The notes under the pieces were generated by a model. That model worked only from the letters and a program-made list of their open reading frames with translations, was not told the origin of the DNA and made no database searches. A program made the translations under genes and the position numbers. From positions 1 through 43,312 of the forward strand of contig JAEYXZ010000046.1 of the NCBI GenBank assembly GCA_023431045.1: a stretch of 43,312 nucleotides of DNA. Direction: 5' to 3'. This DNA is from Bacillota bacterium (lineage in GTDB: Bacteria > Bacillota_I > Bacilli_A > Acholeplasmatales > Acholeplasmataceae). The first letter of the stretch is position 1. Every line of letters begins with the position of its first letter. Positions 17,610 to 25,801 of the stretch are shown here, in pieces.

Positions 17610-18353
17610 ATGCGAAGTTCAAATCCAGTGTTTGCAAATTTAGAAAGACAGACTTTTGTTGCTGAAGGTACAATAGCAACTCATCGTGGGATTACAGGTA
17701 AAACATTACTTTTATTTGCTGTACTTTTAATCAGTGGGTTTTCAAGTATCTTTGTTTTTTCAGCATTACCGATAGAAGTAACTTATGGCTTCTTAGCTTT
17801 CTCAGGAATCTTAGCATTTATCTTTGCAATGGTTGCAATGTATAATCAAAGAGCTGCTGCAGTCTTCTCAGTCTTATATGCTGTGATGCAAGGTTTAACT
17901 TATGGCTTTATCTCCTATATCATTGAATCAATTTTACCAGGGGTTGCCATGATGGCACTTGCTGGTACTGGAGTTGTATTCCTTGTGATGTTTGCGCTTT
18001 ATCGTACAGGAGTTTTACGTGCATCAGGATTCTTAAGAAATATCGTTTTGGGATCACTTATTACATTCTTAGTAGGTTCACTAGTTGTGATGATGATTTC
18101 ACTCTTCAACGATGGCTTTAGAAATGCGTTTTTAGCAAACCCAGATATCAGTATTGGAATTAGTTTATTCTTAATTGTCATTGGTGCATTTATGCTAACA
18201 CTAGACTTTGACCGTGCTGACCGTGTGGTCGCGATGGGACTCGATAAAAAAGCTGAATGGCAAGTATCTCTAGGATTCATTGTAACGTTAATTATGATAT
18301 ACTATAATATATTAAGATTACTAGTCACTATTATGGCTAGAAATAGAAATTAA
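17610..18353 (+). CDS. Bax inhibitor-1/YccA family membrane protein
   Basis: A 247-residue protein with seven hydrophobic helices, the BI-1/YccA/YetJ fold. The final helices include SLGFIVTLIMIYYNILRLL, the normal family C-terminus, and the TM6-7 region has LDFDRADRVVAMGLDKKAEW. YetJ of Bacillus is a pH-sensitive calcium leak channel; that role is possible here but not shown. The soluble N-terminus of about 30 residues has SNPVFANLERQ, common in Firmicute members. A strong AAGGAGG SD lies 10-11 bases before the ATG. The 3' end of the gene seems to hold the pheST promoter. Confidence 0.93.
   Translation: MRSSNPVFANLERQTFVAEGTIATHRGITGKTLLLFAVLLISGFSSIFVFSALPIEVTYGFLAFSGILAFIFAMVAMYNQRAAAVFSVLYAVMQGLTYGFISYIIESILPGVAMMALAGTGVVFLVMFALYRTGVLRASGFLRNIVLGSLITFLVGSLVVMMISLFNDGFRNAFLANPDISIGISLFLIVIGAFMLTLDFDRADRVVAMGLDKKAEWQVSLGFIVTLIMIYYNILRLLVTIMARNRN
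18280..18308 (+). promoter_or_regulatory. Promoter for the T-box-pheST unit, inside the BI-1 gene
   Basis: -35 TTGTAA (18280-18285), 17-base spacer, perfect -10 TATAAT (18303-18308). It lies in the codons of the last membrane helix of the BI-1-like gene. Transcription would start near 18315, just upstream of the T-box leader. Confidence 0.6.
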
Positions 18354-18584
18354 AACGACGATATAACAGTAGTATCAGACCTATGTTGTAAGAAGCGATT
18401 ATGGAACGGTGAAAGCCATAAACAAACAATTCTGAGAATTCGGTTATGGAGTGAAAAGGTAAAATCTTTTCCGGAAGATGTCCGTTATACATAATGAAGT
18501 GCCAGGTAACTGGAACTAAGGTGGTACCGCGAAATTCATTCGTCCTTAGAGTATAGAAAATACTCTAGGGACTTTTATTTTTTT
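18354..18584 (+). promoter_or_regulatory. T-box riboswitch (tRNA-Phe sensing) upstream of pheS
   Basis: The T-box core AAGGTGGTACCGCG is at 18518-18531, after GGAACT. Stem I has the features AGTAG-like bulge, AAGCGAT and GGTGAAAGCC. The specifier loop reads GAGAA-TTC-G with TTC at 18439-18441, a Phe codon followed by a purine. The leader ends in a terminator: arms GTCCTTAGAGTAT (18542-18554) and ATACTCTAGGGAC (18560-18572), then T-rich sequence. Uncharged tRNA-Phe should pair with the specifier and T-box bulge and favour the antiterminator, so that pheST is transcribed when phenylalanine is short. Confidence 0.93.
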
Positions 18585-18609
18585 GATACAATAAAGATAA
18601 GGTGAACAT

Positions 18610-19620
18610 ATGAAAGAAAAAATTGAATTACTGATTCAAAAAGCAGTAGAACAGATAAAAGAAACCAATGATTTAGAAGCATTGGAACTTTGTCGTGTTA
18701 ATATCCTTGGGAAAAAGGGTGAGTTAACATTGATGATGCCAATGATTAAAGAATTACCAGTTGAGCAAAAACCACAATTTGGTAAATGGATTAATGACGC
18801 AAAGGTAGCGATTGAAGAAGCTTTGTATGCTAGAAAAAATGAATTAGCTGAAGCGATTTTAATTGAACAACTAAAAAGTGAAAAGATTGATGTGTCTGCG
18901 CCAGGCGTTAAGTTTAAACAAGGAAGTATTCATCCACTCAGTTTAGTGATTGAAGATTTAGAAGATTACTTTAGTGGTCAAGGTTTTAGTATTGCAGAAG
19001 GACCAGAGGTAGAAAGTGATCATTACAACTTTGAAATGATGAATCTAGGAAAAGGACATCCAGCAAGAGAAATGCATGATTCTTTCTATTTGACTGAAAA
19101 TGAACTATTAAGAACTCATACATCACCAGTACAAGCAAGATACATGTTAAAACATGCGCCAAATCCAATTGCAATCATTTCCCCTGGTAAGACTTATCGT
19201 CGTGACCCAGATGATGCAACTCACTCACATCAATTCATGCAAAGTGAAGGATTAGTGATTGGAAAAGATATTAACGTTGGTCATTTAAAAGAAACCTTAC
19301 TTCAACTTGCAAGACACTTATTTGGCCCGGACCGTGAGATTAGACTTAGACCTTCTTATTTCCCATTTACCGAACCATCAATGGAAGTTGATGTATCGTT
19401 TAAGAAAAAAGATGGAAGTACACGTTGGATTGAAGTTTTAGGTGCTGGGATGGTTCATCCAAATGTTTTAAAGATGGGTGGATATGATCCTAAGATTTTT
19501 TCTGGTTTTGCATTCGGAATTGGTATTGAAAGAATCGCGATTTTGAAATATGGTGTCGATGATATTCGCCACTTCTATCAGAATGATGTTCGCTTCTTGC
19601 ACCAATTTCTAGGAGAATAA
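18610..19620 (+). CDS. pheS: Phenylalanyl-tRNA synthetase alpha subunit
   Basis: The 336-residue catalytic subunit of the alpha2-beta2 enzyme. The N-terminal coiled-coil arm (residues 1-90) binds tRNA. Class II motifs follow: HPAREMHDSFYL and LLRTHTSPVQARYM (motif 1-2 region), PGKTYRRDPDDATHSHQF (motif 2), and FGIGIERIAILKYGVDDIR (motif 3, ATP-binding Arg). Length is normal. AAGGTG precedes the ATG. Expression is controlled by the T-box leader, and pheT starts 2 bases after the stop codon. Confidence 0.98.
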   Translation: MKEKIELLIQKAVEQIKETNDLEALELCRVNILGKKGELTLMMPMIKELPVEQKPQFGKWINDAKVAIEEALYARKNELAEAILIEQLKSEKIDVSAPGVKFKQGSIHPLSLVIEDLEDYFSGQGFSIAEGPEVESDHYNFEMMNLGKGHPAREMHDSFYLTENELLRTHTSPVQARYMLKHAPNPIAIISPGKTYRRDPDDATHSHQFMQSEGLVIGKDINVGHLKETLLQLARHLFGPDREIRLRPSYFPFTEPSMEVDVSFKKKDGSTRWIEVLGAGMVHPNVLKMGGYDPKIFSGFAFGIGIERIAILKYGVDDIRHFYQNDVRFLHQFLGE

Positions 19621-19622
19621 CA

Positions 19623-21968
19623 ATGAATATACTTGAGAATTTATTAAAAAAGTTTATCGATGTACCAAATAATTTATATGAATTAACCAATAAACACATC
19701 ATCGAAGTTGATGAGTATTTAAAACTCATTGATGCTAACAAGTTAGTGATTGGTTATGTTGAAACTTGTGTTGAACATCCGAATTCAGATCATCTACATG
19801 TCACAACCGTGAATGTTGGTCATGAAGTCCTACAAATTGTTTGTGGAGCATCAAATATAAAAGCCGGTCAAACCGTGATTGTTGCAACCAACGGTACAAT
19901 CCTTCCTGGACCGTTTGAAATTAAGAAGTCAACCATCCGTGGGGTTGAGTCCAATGGAATGATTTGTAGTTTAAAAGAATTAGGATTTGATGAAAAACAT
20001 ATACCGGCTGAGTACTCAGATGGAATCTATGCGTTTGAAGAAAAGATTGAACCAGGAACTGACGCGATTAAAGTTTTAGGACTTGATGGATCCAAACTCA
20101 TTTTAGGCATGACAACAAATCGTGGAGATTTACTATCCCACTTAGGCTTTGCTTATGACTTAGCGGCCGTTATGAATAAAAAGTTAAACATCAATAAACC
20201 ACAAATCGTTGAAAGTATGCTTCCGAATCCAATGAAGGTTAAACTTGACACCGATGCATGCTTAACCTATGATGCTCGTGTGATTGAGGTAAAGATTAAA
20301 GAATCGCCATGGTGGTTAAAAAATGCCCTCATTCAAAGCGACATTCGTCCGATTAATAATGTCGTTGATATCACTAATTACATTCTTATAATGTATGGTA
20401 CGCCGTTACACGCATTTGATTTTGATAAAGTCAATTCTGACCGTATTGTTGTAAGACTTGCTCAAAACGGTGAGAAAGTTGTTACCTTAGATGAACAAAA
20501 TCGTGATTTAGTTGATTCTGATATTGTTATCACTAATGGCGTAAAGCCGATTGCACTTGGTGGTGTGATGGGACTTGCTAATTCAATGATTGATGAGAAG
20601 ACAACCAAAATCATTTTAGAAGCAGCAGCATTCAATCCTGAACATATAAGTAAGACCTCTAAGCGACTTGATTTAAAATCTGATTCATCACTCCGTTTTG
20701 AACGTGGAATTGAACTCGAAAGAGTTAGATTAGGTTTGGAAGCTGCAACCGAGTTATTGATTGAACTTGCTGATGGTGCTGTTTATCAAGGTATCGCAAG
20801 CGGTACTAAAAAAGAAGTTCATCCAGAATGGATTGAAACATCCTTTGAAAATCTAAACCATCTAATGGGCACTGAATTATCCAATGAAGAAATTAAGTCT
20901 ATCCTAAATCGCCTTAATTATCAAATTGATGAAAAGACAACGCTTAAAGTTGCTGCACCAGATTATCGTAAAGATATCCAAATTGAAGCTGATTTAGTTG
21001 AAGAAATCGCGCGTATTTATGGGTATGACCAAATTCCTCATCATCAACTTTCAATTAAAAACTTAGGTGGATTAACAAAAACTCAAAAACAAGTAAGAGA
21101 ATTACGTCATTATTTAGCGAACTTAGGAATTAATGAAGCAATCACATATAGTATCACTGGTGATATCGAAGGTTATCCAACCTTTGGTGAAACCATTAAA
21201 GTCTTAATGCCGATGTCTGATGATAAAAAATATCTAAGACAAAGCTTGATGCCAGGACTTTTATCAACTGTTTCCTACCATCACTTGCGACAAATTGATA
21301 ATCTTGGATTTTTTGAAATCGGTAATGTCTTCGCAAAAGACATTGAAAAACAACATCTTGCTGTTGCAATCTCTGGACCATGGATTCAATCATCTTGGTT
21401 GAAACAAGAACTAAAAGGTGATTTTTACACACTCAAAGGAATCCTTGATTTAATTGCACAAAATCTTGGCGTTAGTTTATCTGTTGTTCAAAACGATGAA
21501 GTCAATGCACTGCATCCAGGAATTCAAGGGAAGATTATGTTTGGTAACAATCCGGTTGGTGTCATTGGTAAGATTCATCCAAAAACAGAAGATAAGTACG
21601 ATATTAAAGATGTATATGTCCTAGAAGTTGACCTATCCGTTTTATTAAATCAAAAGAAAACAGTCGTATTTGAATCGATTTCTAAATTCCCAAGTGTCAC
21701 CCGAGATATCTCATTCATCATTGATGAACAGTATGCCATTGGTGATGTCTTAGCGCTCATTCAACAAACCGCTAGAAAACTGATCACTAACGTCGAATTA
21801 TTTGATGTCTATAAAGGTGCAAATGTCAAAGTTGGACATCAATCGCTTGCAGTCTCAATTACCTTCCAAAACAAAGAGAAAACCTTTGAAAAAGAAGACA
21901 TTGAAAAAGCATTAAAGAGTATCAAAAACAGATTAAGCTTCACATATAAAGCCGAAGTTAGAGATTAA
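19623..21968 (+). CDS. pheT: Phenylalanyl-tRNA synthetase beta subunit
   Basis: A 781-residue beta subunit with the normal domain order: EMAP-II-like OB domain (about residues 38-150, with EHPNSDHLHV and ATNGTILPGPF), B3/B4 editing domain (about 205-360, with NNVVDITNY and GTPLHAFDFDK), B5 domain (about 400-470, ending in DYRKDIQIEADLVEEIARIYGYD), a catalytic-like core, and a C-terminal ferredoxin-like anticodon domain (about 690-781, with FPSVTRDISF). The SD GGAGAATAAC lies in the end of pheS. A terminator closes the operon. Confidence 0.98.
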   Translation: MNILENLLKKFIDVPNNLYELTNKHIIEVDEYLKLIDANKLVIGYVETCVEHPNSDHLHVTTVNVGHEVLQIVCGASNIKAGQTVIVATNGTILPGPFEIKKSTIRGVESNGMICSLKELGFDEKHIPAEYSDGIYAFEEKIEPGTDAIKVLGLDGSKLILGMTTNRGDLLSHLGFAYDLAAVMNKKLNINKPQIVESMLPNPMKVKLDTDACLTYDARVIEVKIKESPWWLKNALIQSDIRPINNVVDITNYILIMYGTPLHAFDFDKVNSDRIVVRLAQNGEKVVTLDEQNRDLVDSDIVITNGVKPIALGGVMGLANSMIDEKTTKIILEAAAFNPEHISKTSKRLDLKSDSSLRFERGIELERVRLGLEAATELLIELADGAVYQGIASGTKKEVHPEWIETSFENLNHLMGTELSNEEIKSILNRLNYQIDEKTTLKVAAPDYRKDIQIEADLVEEIARIYGYDQIPHHQLSIKNLGGLTKTQKQVRELRHYLANLGINEAITYSITGDIEGYPTFGETIKVLMPMSDDKKYLRQSLMPGLLSTVSYHHLRQIDNLGFFEIGNVFAKDIEKQHLAVAISGPWIQSSWLKQELKGDFYTLKGILDLIAQNLGVSLSVVQNDEVNALHPGIQGKIMFGNNPVGVIGKIHPKTEDKYDIKDVYVLEVDLSVLLNQKKTVVFESISKFPSVTRDISFIIDEQYAIGDVLALIQQTARKLITNVELFDVYKGANVKVGHQSLAVSITFQNKEKTFEKEDIEKALKSIKNRLSFTYKAEVRD

Positions 21969-21992
21969 GAGGAGCATAGCTCCTTTTAATTT
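21968..21992 (+). terminator. Terminator after pheT
   Basis: Stem AGGAGC/GCTCCT with a three-base loop ATA, then TTTAATTT. The T tract is broken by AA, so it may be leaky. Confidence 0.7.
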
Positions 21993-22020
21993 ATCAGATT
22001 TATGTAAAGCATAGTATAAT
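21991..22020 (+). promoter_or_regulatory. Promoter for rlmN-rsgA-rpe-thiN
   Basis: -10 TATAAT at 22015-22020, and a -35-like TTATCA at 21991-21996 with an 18-base spacer. It falls between the pheT terminator and rlmN. Confidence 0.5.
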
Positions 22021-22038
22021 TGTAAGTACGGATGTGAT

Positions 22039-23058
22039 ATGATGCTAGTTTATGATTTAACTTACGATGAATTAGAAGAATTTATCGTCGAAAATGGTTA
22101 TCCAAAATATCGTGCTGATCAAGTTTGGCACTGGGTTTACAAACAAAAAGTTGATGGATTTGCTGAAATGGTAAATATCCCTGAGGACTTAATTAAACTT
22201 TTAACCGAGTCTTTTTCATTTAACTCAATGGAACTCGTGATAAAGAATGTTTCTGAAGACGGAACGATGAAGATGCTTTACGACTTACACGATAAAAACC
22301 TGATTGAAACGGTATTGATGAAACACAATTATGGTATGAGTGTCTGTGTGACTACACAAGTTGGATGCAATATGGGTTGTCGTTTTTGTGCATCAGGTAT
22401 TCTTAAGAAACACCGTGATTTAACGACTGGTGAAATTGTTGCACAAATCATTAAAACCGAAAAAGATTCTGGAGTCAGAATCTCAAGTGTTGTTGTTATG
22501 GGAATTGGAGAACCGTTTGATAATTATAAGAATTTAGTTAAGTTCTTACAAATTATTAATCATCCAAAAGGACTAGCTATTGGTGCTCGCCATATAACTG
22601 TTTCAACATCTGGTTTAGTTCCTAAAATTAAAGAATATGCTCATTTAGGTATTCAAGTTAATTTAGCAATTTCACTTCACGCTCCAAATGATGAAATTCG
22701 TTCAGATTTAATGCCAATTAATAAACGTTTTACAGTTGCTCAAGTCATTGATGCAATCAAGTATTATATTAATGTAACGAATCGCCGTGTAACAATTGAA
22801 TACATCATGATTCAAGAAGTTAATGACAGTGAAGAAATTGCACGTGAACTCGCACAATTACTTAAAGGATTAAATGTTTATGTTAATTTAATTCCTTATA
22901 ATAAAGTTAAAGAAGCGCCTTATGAAAGATCAAGTCTTGAAAGACGTGAACGCTTCTATGAAGTATTAAAAGAAAACAAGATAACTGCGACATTACGTCG
23001 TGAACAAGGTCATGACATTAATGCAGCGTGTGGTCAATTAAGAAGTCAACATTTATAA
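22039..23058 (+). CDS. rlmN: Dual-specificity RNA methyltransferase RlmN (23S rRNA A2503 / tRNA A37)
   Basis: A 339-residue radical SAM methyltransferase that makes 2-methyladenosine in 23S rRNA and some tRNAs. The cluster motif C110-NMG-C114-RF-C117 is intact, as are the GIGEPFDNY segment and the second catalytic Cys331 in NAACGQL near the C-terminus. The N-terminal YPKYRADQVWHWVY accessory region is typical. Two ATGs (22039, 22042) are possible starts. It leads a tight four-gene run with rsgA, rpe and thiN, an arrangement common in Firmicutes. Confidence 0.97.
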   Translation: MMLVYDLTYDELEEFIVENGYPKYRADQVWHWVYKQKVDGFAEMVNIPEDLIKLLTESFSFNSMELVIKNVSEDGTMKMLYDLHDKNLIETVLMKHNYGMSVCVTTQVGCNMGCRFCASGILKKHRDLTTGEIVAQIIKTEKDSGVRISSVVVMGIGEPFDNYKNLVKFLQIINHPKGLAIGARHITVSTSGLVPKIKEYAHLGIQVNLAISLHAPNDEIRSDLMPINKRFTVAQVIDAIKYYINVTNRRVTIEYIMIQEVNDSEEIARELAQLLKGLNVYVNLIPYNKVKEAPYERSSLERRERFYEVLKENKITATLRREQGHDINAACGQLRSQHL

Positions 23059-23071
23059 TATGGAGGGCTGC

Positions 23072-24025
23072 TTGAATAAAGCGTTAGTTACCAAATTAAT
23101 TGGTGGTTTATATACATTTAAAGATATATTAACACATGAGGTTTTCGAGGGCAAAGCTCGAGGTAGACTTAGAAAAGTAAGAGTTACAGAGTCCGATAGT
23201 TTTAATAAAACAACCACCAAAAAAACCAAGAATGAAATAAAAGATATCATGATGAGTCCAAAGGTTGGGGATATTGTTTCTTATGAAACAAGAGATGGAC
23301 AAACCATGATTATTGACATCGATGATAGAAAAAACGAATTAGTAAGACCTGATGTAGCCAACATTGATCAGGTTTTATTAGTTTTTTCGTGTATAAGACC
23401 GGACTTCTCATTTGTCTTACTAGATAAGTTTTTAGTCATATTAGAGCGAGAAAATCTACATCCAGTGATTGTAGTGACTAAGATTGACTTAATTGATCAC
23501 AACCATTTAAAAACACTACAGGAACAACTTAAATACTATGAACAATTCTATAAGATCTACTATATTAATAGTAAACAAAGAATTGGGTTTGATATTCTAG
23601 AAACGATATTTGAGAATAAAATTACTGTACTAGCAGGTCAAACTGGAGTCGGTAAATCAACGTTAATGAATGCCTTATTGCCACAACTTGATTTAAAGAC
23701 TCAAGAAATCTCATTTGCACTTGGTCGTGGAAAGCACACAACGAGACACTCTGAGATTTATGAGTTTGGTGGTGGATATATTGCTGACACACCAGGATTC
23801 TCTAAGATTGAGTTTGATTTTTATGATTATAAGATTGTTAAAGATTATTTCATCGACTTTACCAAGCCTTCAGAGTCGTGTAAATTTGGTAATCAGTGTT
23901 ATCATATCAATGAACCATCTTGTGAAGTTAAACATTGGGTTGATTCGAAAATCATCCCACCATCTCGGTATGAGAGTTATTTATCATTTATTTCTGAGCT
24001 AAAAAACAAGAAAGAACGTTATTAA
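23072..24025 (+). CDS. rsgA: Ribosome small-subunit GTPase RsgA
   Basis: A circularly permuted GTPase of about 317 residues that helps 30S subunit maturation. After an N-terminal OB fold comes G4 (V-T-K-I-D-L), then G1 GQTGVGKST, then G3 DTPGF, the permuted order. The C-terminal zinc site is C-KFGNQ-C-Y-H-INEPS-C. I prefer the TTG at 23072 because GGAGGG ends five bases before it; an ATG at 23060, four codons upstream, is an alternative without an SD. It starts 13 bases after rlmN and ends 10 bases before rpe. Confidence 0.95.
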   Translation: MNKALVTKLIGGLYTFKDILTHEVFEGKARGRLRKVRVTESDSFNKTTTKKTKNEIKDIMMSPKVGDIVSYETRDGQTMIIDIDDRKNELVRPDVANIDQVLLVFSCIRPDFSFVLLDKFLVILERENLHPVIVVTKIDLIDHNHLKTLQEQLKYYEQFYKIYYINSKQRIGFDILETIFENKITVLAGQTGVGKSTLMNALLPQLDLKTQEISFALGRGKHTTRHSEIYEFGGGYIADTPGFSKIEFDFYDYKIVKDYFIDFTKPSESCKFGNQCYHINEPSCEVKHWVDSKIIPPSRYESYLSFISELKNKKERY

Positions 24026-24035
24026 AGGAGTTTTT

Positions 24036-24671
24036 ATGAAAATAGCACCATCAATCTTAACTGCAAATTTCGTCCATTTAAAAGACGAAATTAAATCCAT
24101 TGAGAAACATGCTGATTTACTTCATGTAGATATAATGGATGGACACTTTGTACCAAATATCTCATTTGGACCAGCGATTGCGGGTCAAATTGGTGAGTTA
24201 ACAACACTCCCACTTGATATTCATCTCATGGTTACTAATCCACTCGATTGGTTGGATAAAGTGAGTTTTCCAACAACTGAATATATCACAGTACATGTTG
24301 AATCCGAACGCTTTGCAGAGTCACTTAAAAGAATTAGATACATCAATAAAAAAGCTGGAATTTGTTTAAAACCTAGTACACCTATTTCTGCAATTGAACC
24401 TTATTTATCTAAGGTTGATTTAGTGTTAGTGATGGGAGTTGAACCTGGTTATGGTGGTCAAGCCTTCATACAAGAACAACTTGTTAAGATAAAAATGTTA
24501 GCTGATTTAAAAGCAACTCAAGGTTATTCATATGAAATTGAGGTTGATGGTGGTATAAACGCATCAACTGCCAAACAATGCAAAGATGCTGGAGCAACCA
24601 TTTTGGTCGCTGGTACGTATATCTTTAATTTCACGAATCGTAAAGAGAGAATTGAAAGTTTAAAACCATGA
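24036..24671 (+). CDS. rpe: Ribulose-phosphate 3-epimerase
   Basis: A 211-residue TIM-barrel enzyme that interconverts ribulose 5-phosphate and xylulose 5-phosphate. The start MKIAPSILTANF, the metal and catalytic motif HVDIMDGHFVPNISFGP, VMGVEPGYGGQAF, and the phosphate-binding EVDGGIN and GTYIF segments are all present. SD AAAGGAG precedes the ATG. It is in the rlmN-rsgA-rpe-thiN run; its TGA stop overlaps the ATG of thiN (ATGA), a sign of coupled translation. It is one of the few TGA stops in the window. Confidence 0.97.
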   Translation: MKIAPSILTANFVHLKDEIKSIEKHADLLHVDIMDGHFVPNISFGPAIAGQIGELTTLPLDIHLMVTNPLDWLDKVSFPTTEYITVHVESERFAESLKRIRYINKKAGICLKPSTPISAIEPYLSKVDLVLVMGVEPGYGGQAFIQEQLVKIKMLADLKATQGYSYEIEVDGGINASTAKQCKDAGATILVAGTYIFNFTNRKERIESLKP

Positions 24672-25273
24672 ATGTCTATGTTATAACCTATCCGGTCCCT
24701 AAAAAAATCAATCAATTAGTTGACATTAATGAAGTTGATTTTGTTATAGCCGTTGATCAAGCGATTCCATATATTTTAAAACAACAAATCAAGATCGATT
24801 ACGCAATTGGTGATTTTGATTCGCTTAAAGATCTACATATGCTTGAGAATTTGAATTATAAACGATTACCGATTGAAAAGGATCAAACAGACACGTTTGA
24901 GGCGTTAACTTTTGCATACCAGATGGAAAACGTTGATCAGGTTTATTTATTGGGTGGATTAGGTGGTAAAAGATTTGAACATAGTTATGCCCATTTATTG
25001 TTCTTACAACAGTTTAAAGGATTAATGCTAATTGATGATCAAACAACGATTCAAATACTTAAAAAAGGTATTTATCAAACCGATTTTAAAGGCTATATTT
25101 CAGTGTTTTCGATTAAGCCAAGTATGATCTCATTGAAAGGGTTCAAATACCCACTAGATCACTACAAGTTACTACCAAGCGACGCATTAGGAATTTCAAA
25201 TGAGACACTAAAGACGACTGCAACAGTTGAGATTCATTCTGGACAGATTATGTTTATTATCACAAACAAATAA
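24668..25273 (+). CDS. thiN: Thiamine pyrophosphokinase
   Basis: A 201-residue enzyme that makes thiamine diphosphate from thiamine and ATP. The N-terminal catalytic domain has IGDFDSL near residue 53, PIEKDQTDTFEAL near residues 71-83 and LLGGLGGKRFEHSYAHL near residues 96-112. The usual G-x-R-x-DH motif is relaxed to GGKRFEH. The C-terminal beta domain is more divergent, as is normal. Its ATG overlaps the rpe stop codon by 4 bases, so translation is probably coupled to rpe. A terminator overlaps the stop. Confidence 0.93.
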   Translation: MNVYVITYPVPKKINQLVDINEVDFVIAVDQAIPYILKQQIKIDYAIGDFDSLKDLHMLENLNYKRLPIEKDQTDTFEALTFAYQMENVDQVYLLGGLGGKRFEHSYAHLLFLQQFKGLMLIDDQTTIQILKKGIYQTDFKGYISVFSIKPSMISLKGFKYPLDHYKLLPSDALGISNETLKTTATVEIHSGQIMFIITNK

Positions 25274-25297
25274 AAAAAGGCTTTCGCCTTTGTTTAT
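25272..25297. terminator. Bidirectional terminator between thiN and rpmB
   Basis: Stem AAAGGC/GCCTTT around a TTTC loop, with seven A before it and TTTGTTT after it. It should work well for the minus-strand rpmB and reasonably for thiN. Confidence 0.75.
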
Positions 25298-25310
25298 ATC
25301 ATTAAGTGTA

Positions 25311-25499
25311 TTAAGCGCGTTCTAAGTTTAATTTCTTTAAAGCTTTAGCAGAAATCTTTACTTTGATGACTTTTCCATCTTCATCTTTAATACGAACGGT
25401 CTGGAGATTAGCCTTCCACATACGACGGGTCGCATTCAATGCGTGGCTGCGTTTGTTACCAAATGATGTAGTTTTACCAGTTACATAGCATCTAGCCAT
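25311..25499 (-). CDS. rpmB: 50S ribosomal protein L28
   Basis: A 62-residue basic protein that matches L28 along its whole length: MARCYVTGKTTSFGNKRSHA, then RRMWKANLQ and a Lys-rich end. The family opening motif G-K-x-x-x-x-G-x-x-x-S-H is present. There is no zinc-binding CxxC, so this is the zinc-free type. SD AGGAGTGAT precedes the ATG on the minus strand. In Bacillus, rpmB is next to yloU and yloV; here it is divergent from the yloV homologue (fakA) and no yloU is present between them. Confidence 0.97.
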   Translation of the reverse strand: MARCYVTGKTTSFGNKRSHALNATRRMWKANLQTVRIKDEDGKVIKVKISAKALKKLNLERA

Positions 25500-25526
25500 A
25501 GTATCACTCCTTTTTCATGCCTAATT

Positions 25527-25555
25527 AGTTTAACATATAATATATGAAAATGCAA
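25527..25555 (-). promoter_or_regulatory. rpmB promoter
   Basis: On the minus strand: -35 TTGCAT (25550-25555), 17-base spacer, extended -10 TATGT-TAAACT (-10 at 25527-25532), leading into an SD and ATG about 28 bases downstream. Confidence 0.6.
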
Positions 25556-25634
25556 GGCTATTTTGATATGAAAAATGATGTGATATTTTAGAACCCTTGC
25601 GTAGCAATGTGATGAGTGGAAACTTATCTTTAAT

Positions 25635-25645
25635 TATGGTATAAT
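25635..25645 (+). promoter_or_regulatory. Upstream candidate fakA promoter (P1)
   Basis: Extended -10 TATGG-TATAAT (-10 at 25640-25645). No good -35 is seen at the right distance. Confidence 0.5.
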
Positions 25646-25674
25646 GTTGTTCGAACAAACAGTTTTTATAGATA

Positions 25675-25703
25675 TTGCTTTTCATATCATTAAATGATAT
25701 ACT
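25675..25703 (+). promoter_or_regulatory. Downstream candidate fakA promoter (P2) with palindromic spacer
   Basis: -35 TTGCTT (25675-25680), 17-base spacer, extended -10 TGA-TATACT (25698-25703). The spacer contains a perfect inverted repeat ATATCATT-A-AATGATAT (25684-25700) that reaches into the -10 box, a natural place for a repressor or activator site. The regulator is unknown. Confidence 0.6.
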
Positions 25704-25765
25704 AGTGTTCGATAAAAATGTTTATTGGCTTTACACCTTATAAAAATACAATTTAATTACTATTA

Positions 25766-25787
25766 ATTCATTAGTTTACTGATGAAT
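25766..25787 (+). other. Hairpin just upstream of the fakA SD
   Basis: Arms ATTCATTAG and CTGATGAAT pair over 9 bp (one G-U) around a TTTA loop. The SD GGAGGA begins two bases after the stem. It could tune translation or mRNA stability; there is no T tract, so it is not a terminator. Confidence 0.5.
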
Positions 25788-25801
25788 CGGAGGAATCTTA
25801 A

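Larger units (their letters stand above)
25500..25801. other. Divergent intergenic region between rpmB and fakA (302 bases)
   Basis: No gene is seen. The region holds the rpmB promoter on the minus strand, two candidate plus-strand promoters for fakA, a 17-bp palindrome in one of them, and a hairpin just before the fakA SD. Each is listed separately. Confidence 0.7.
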
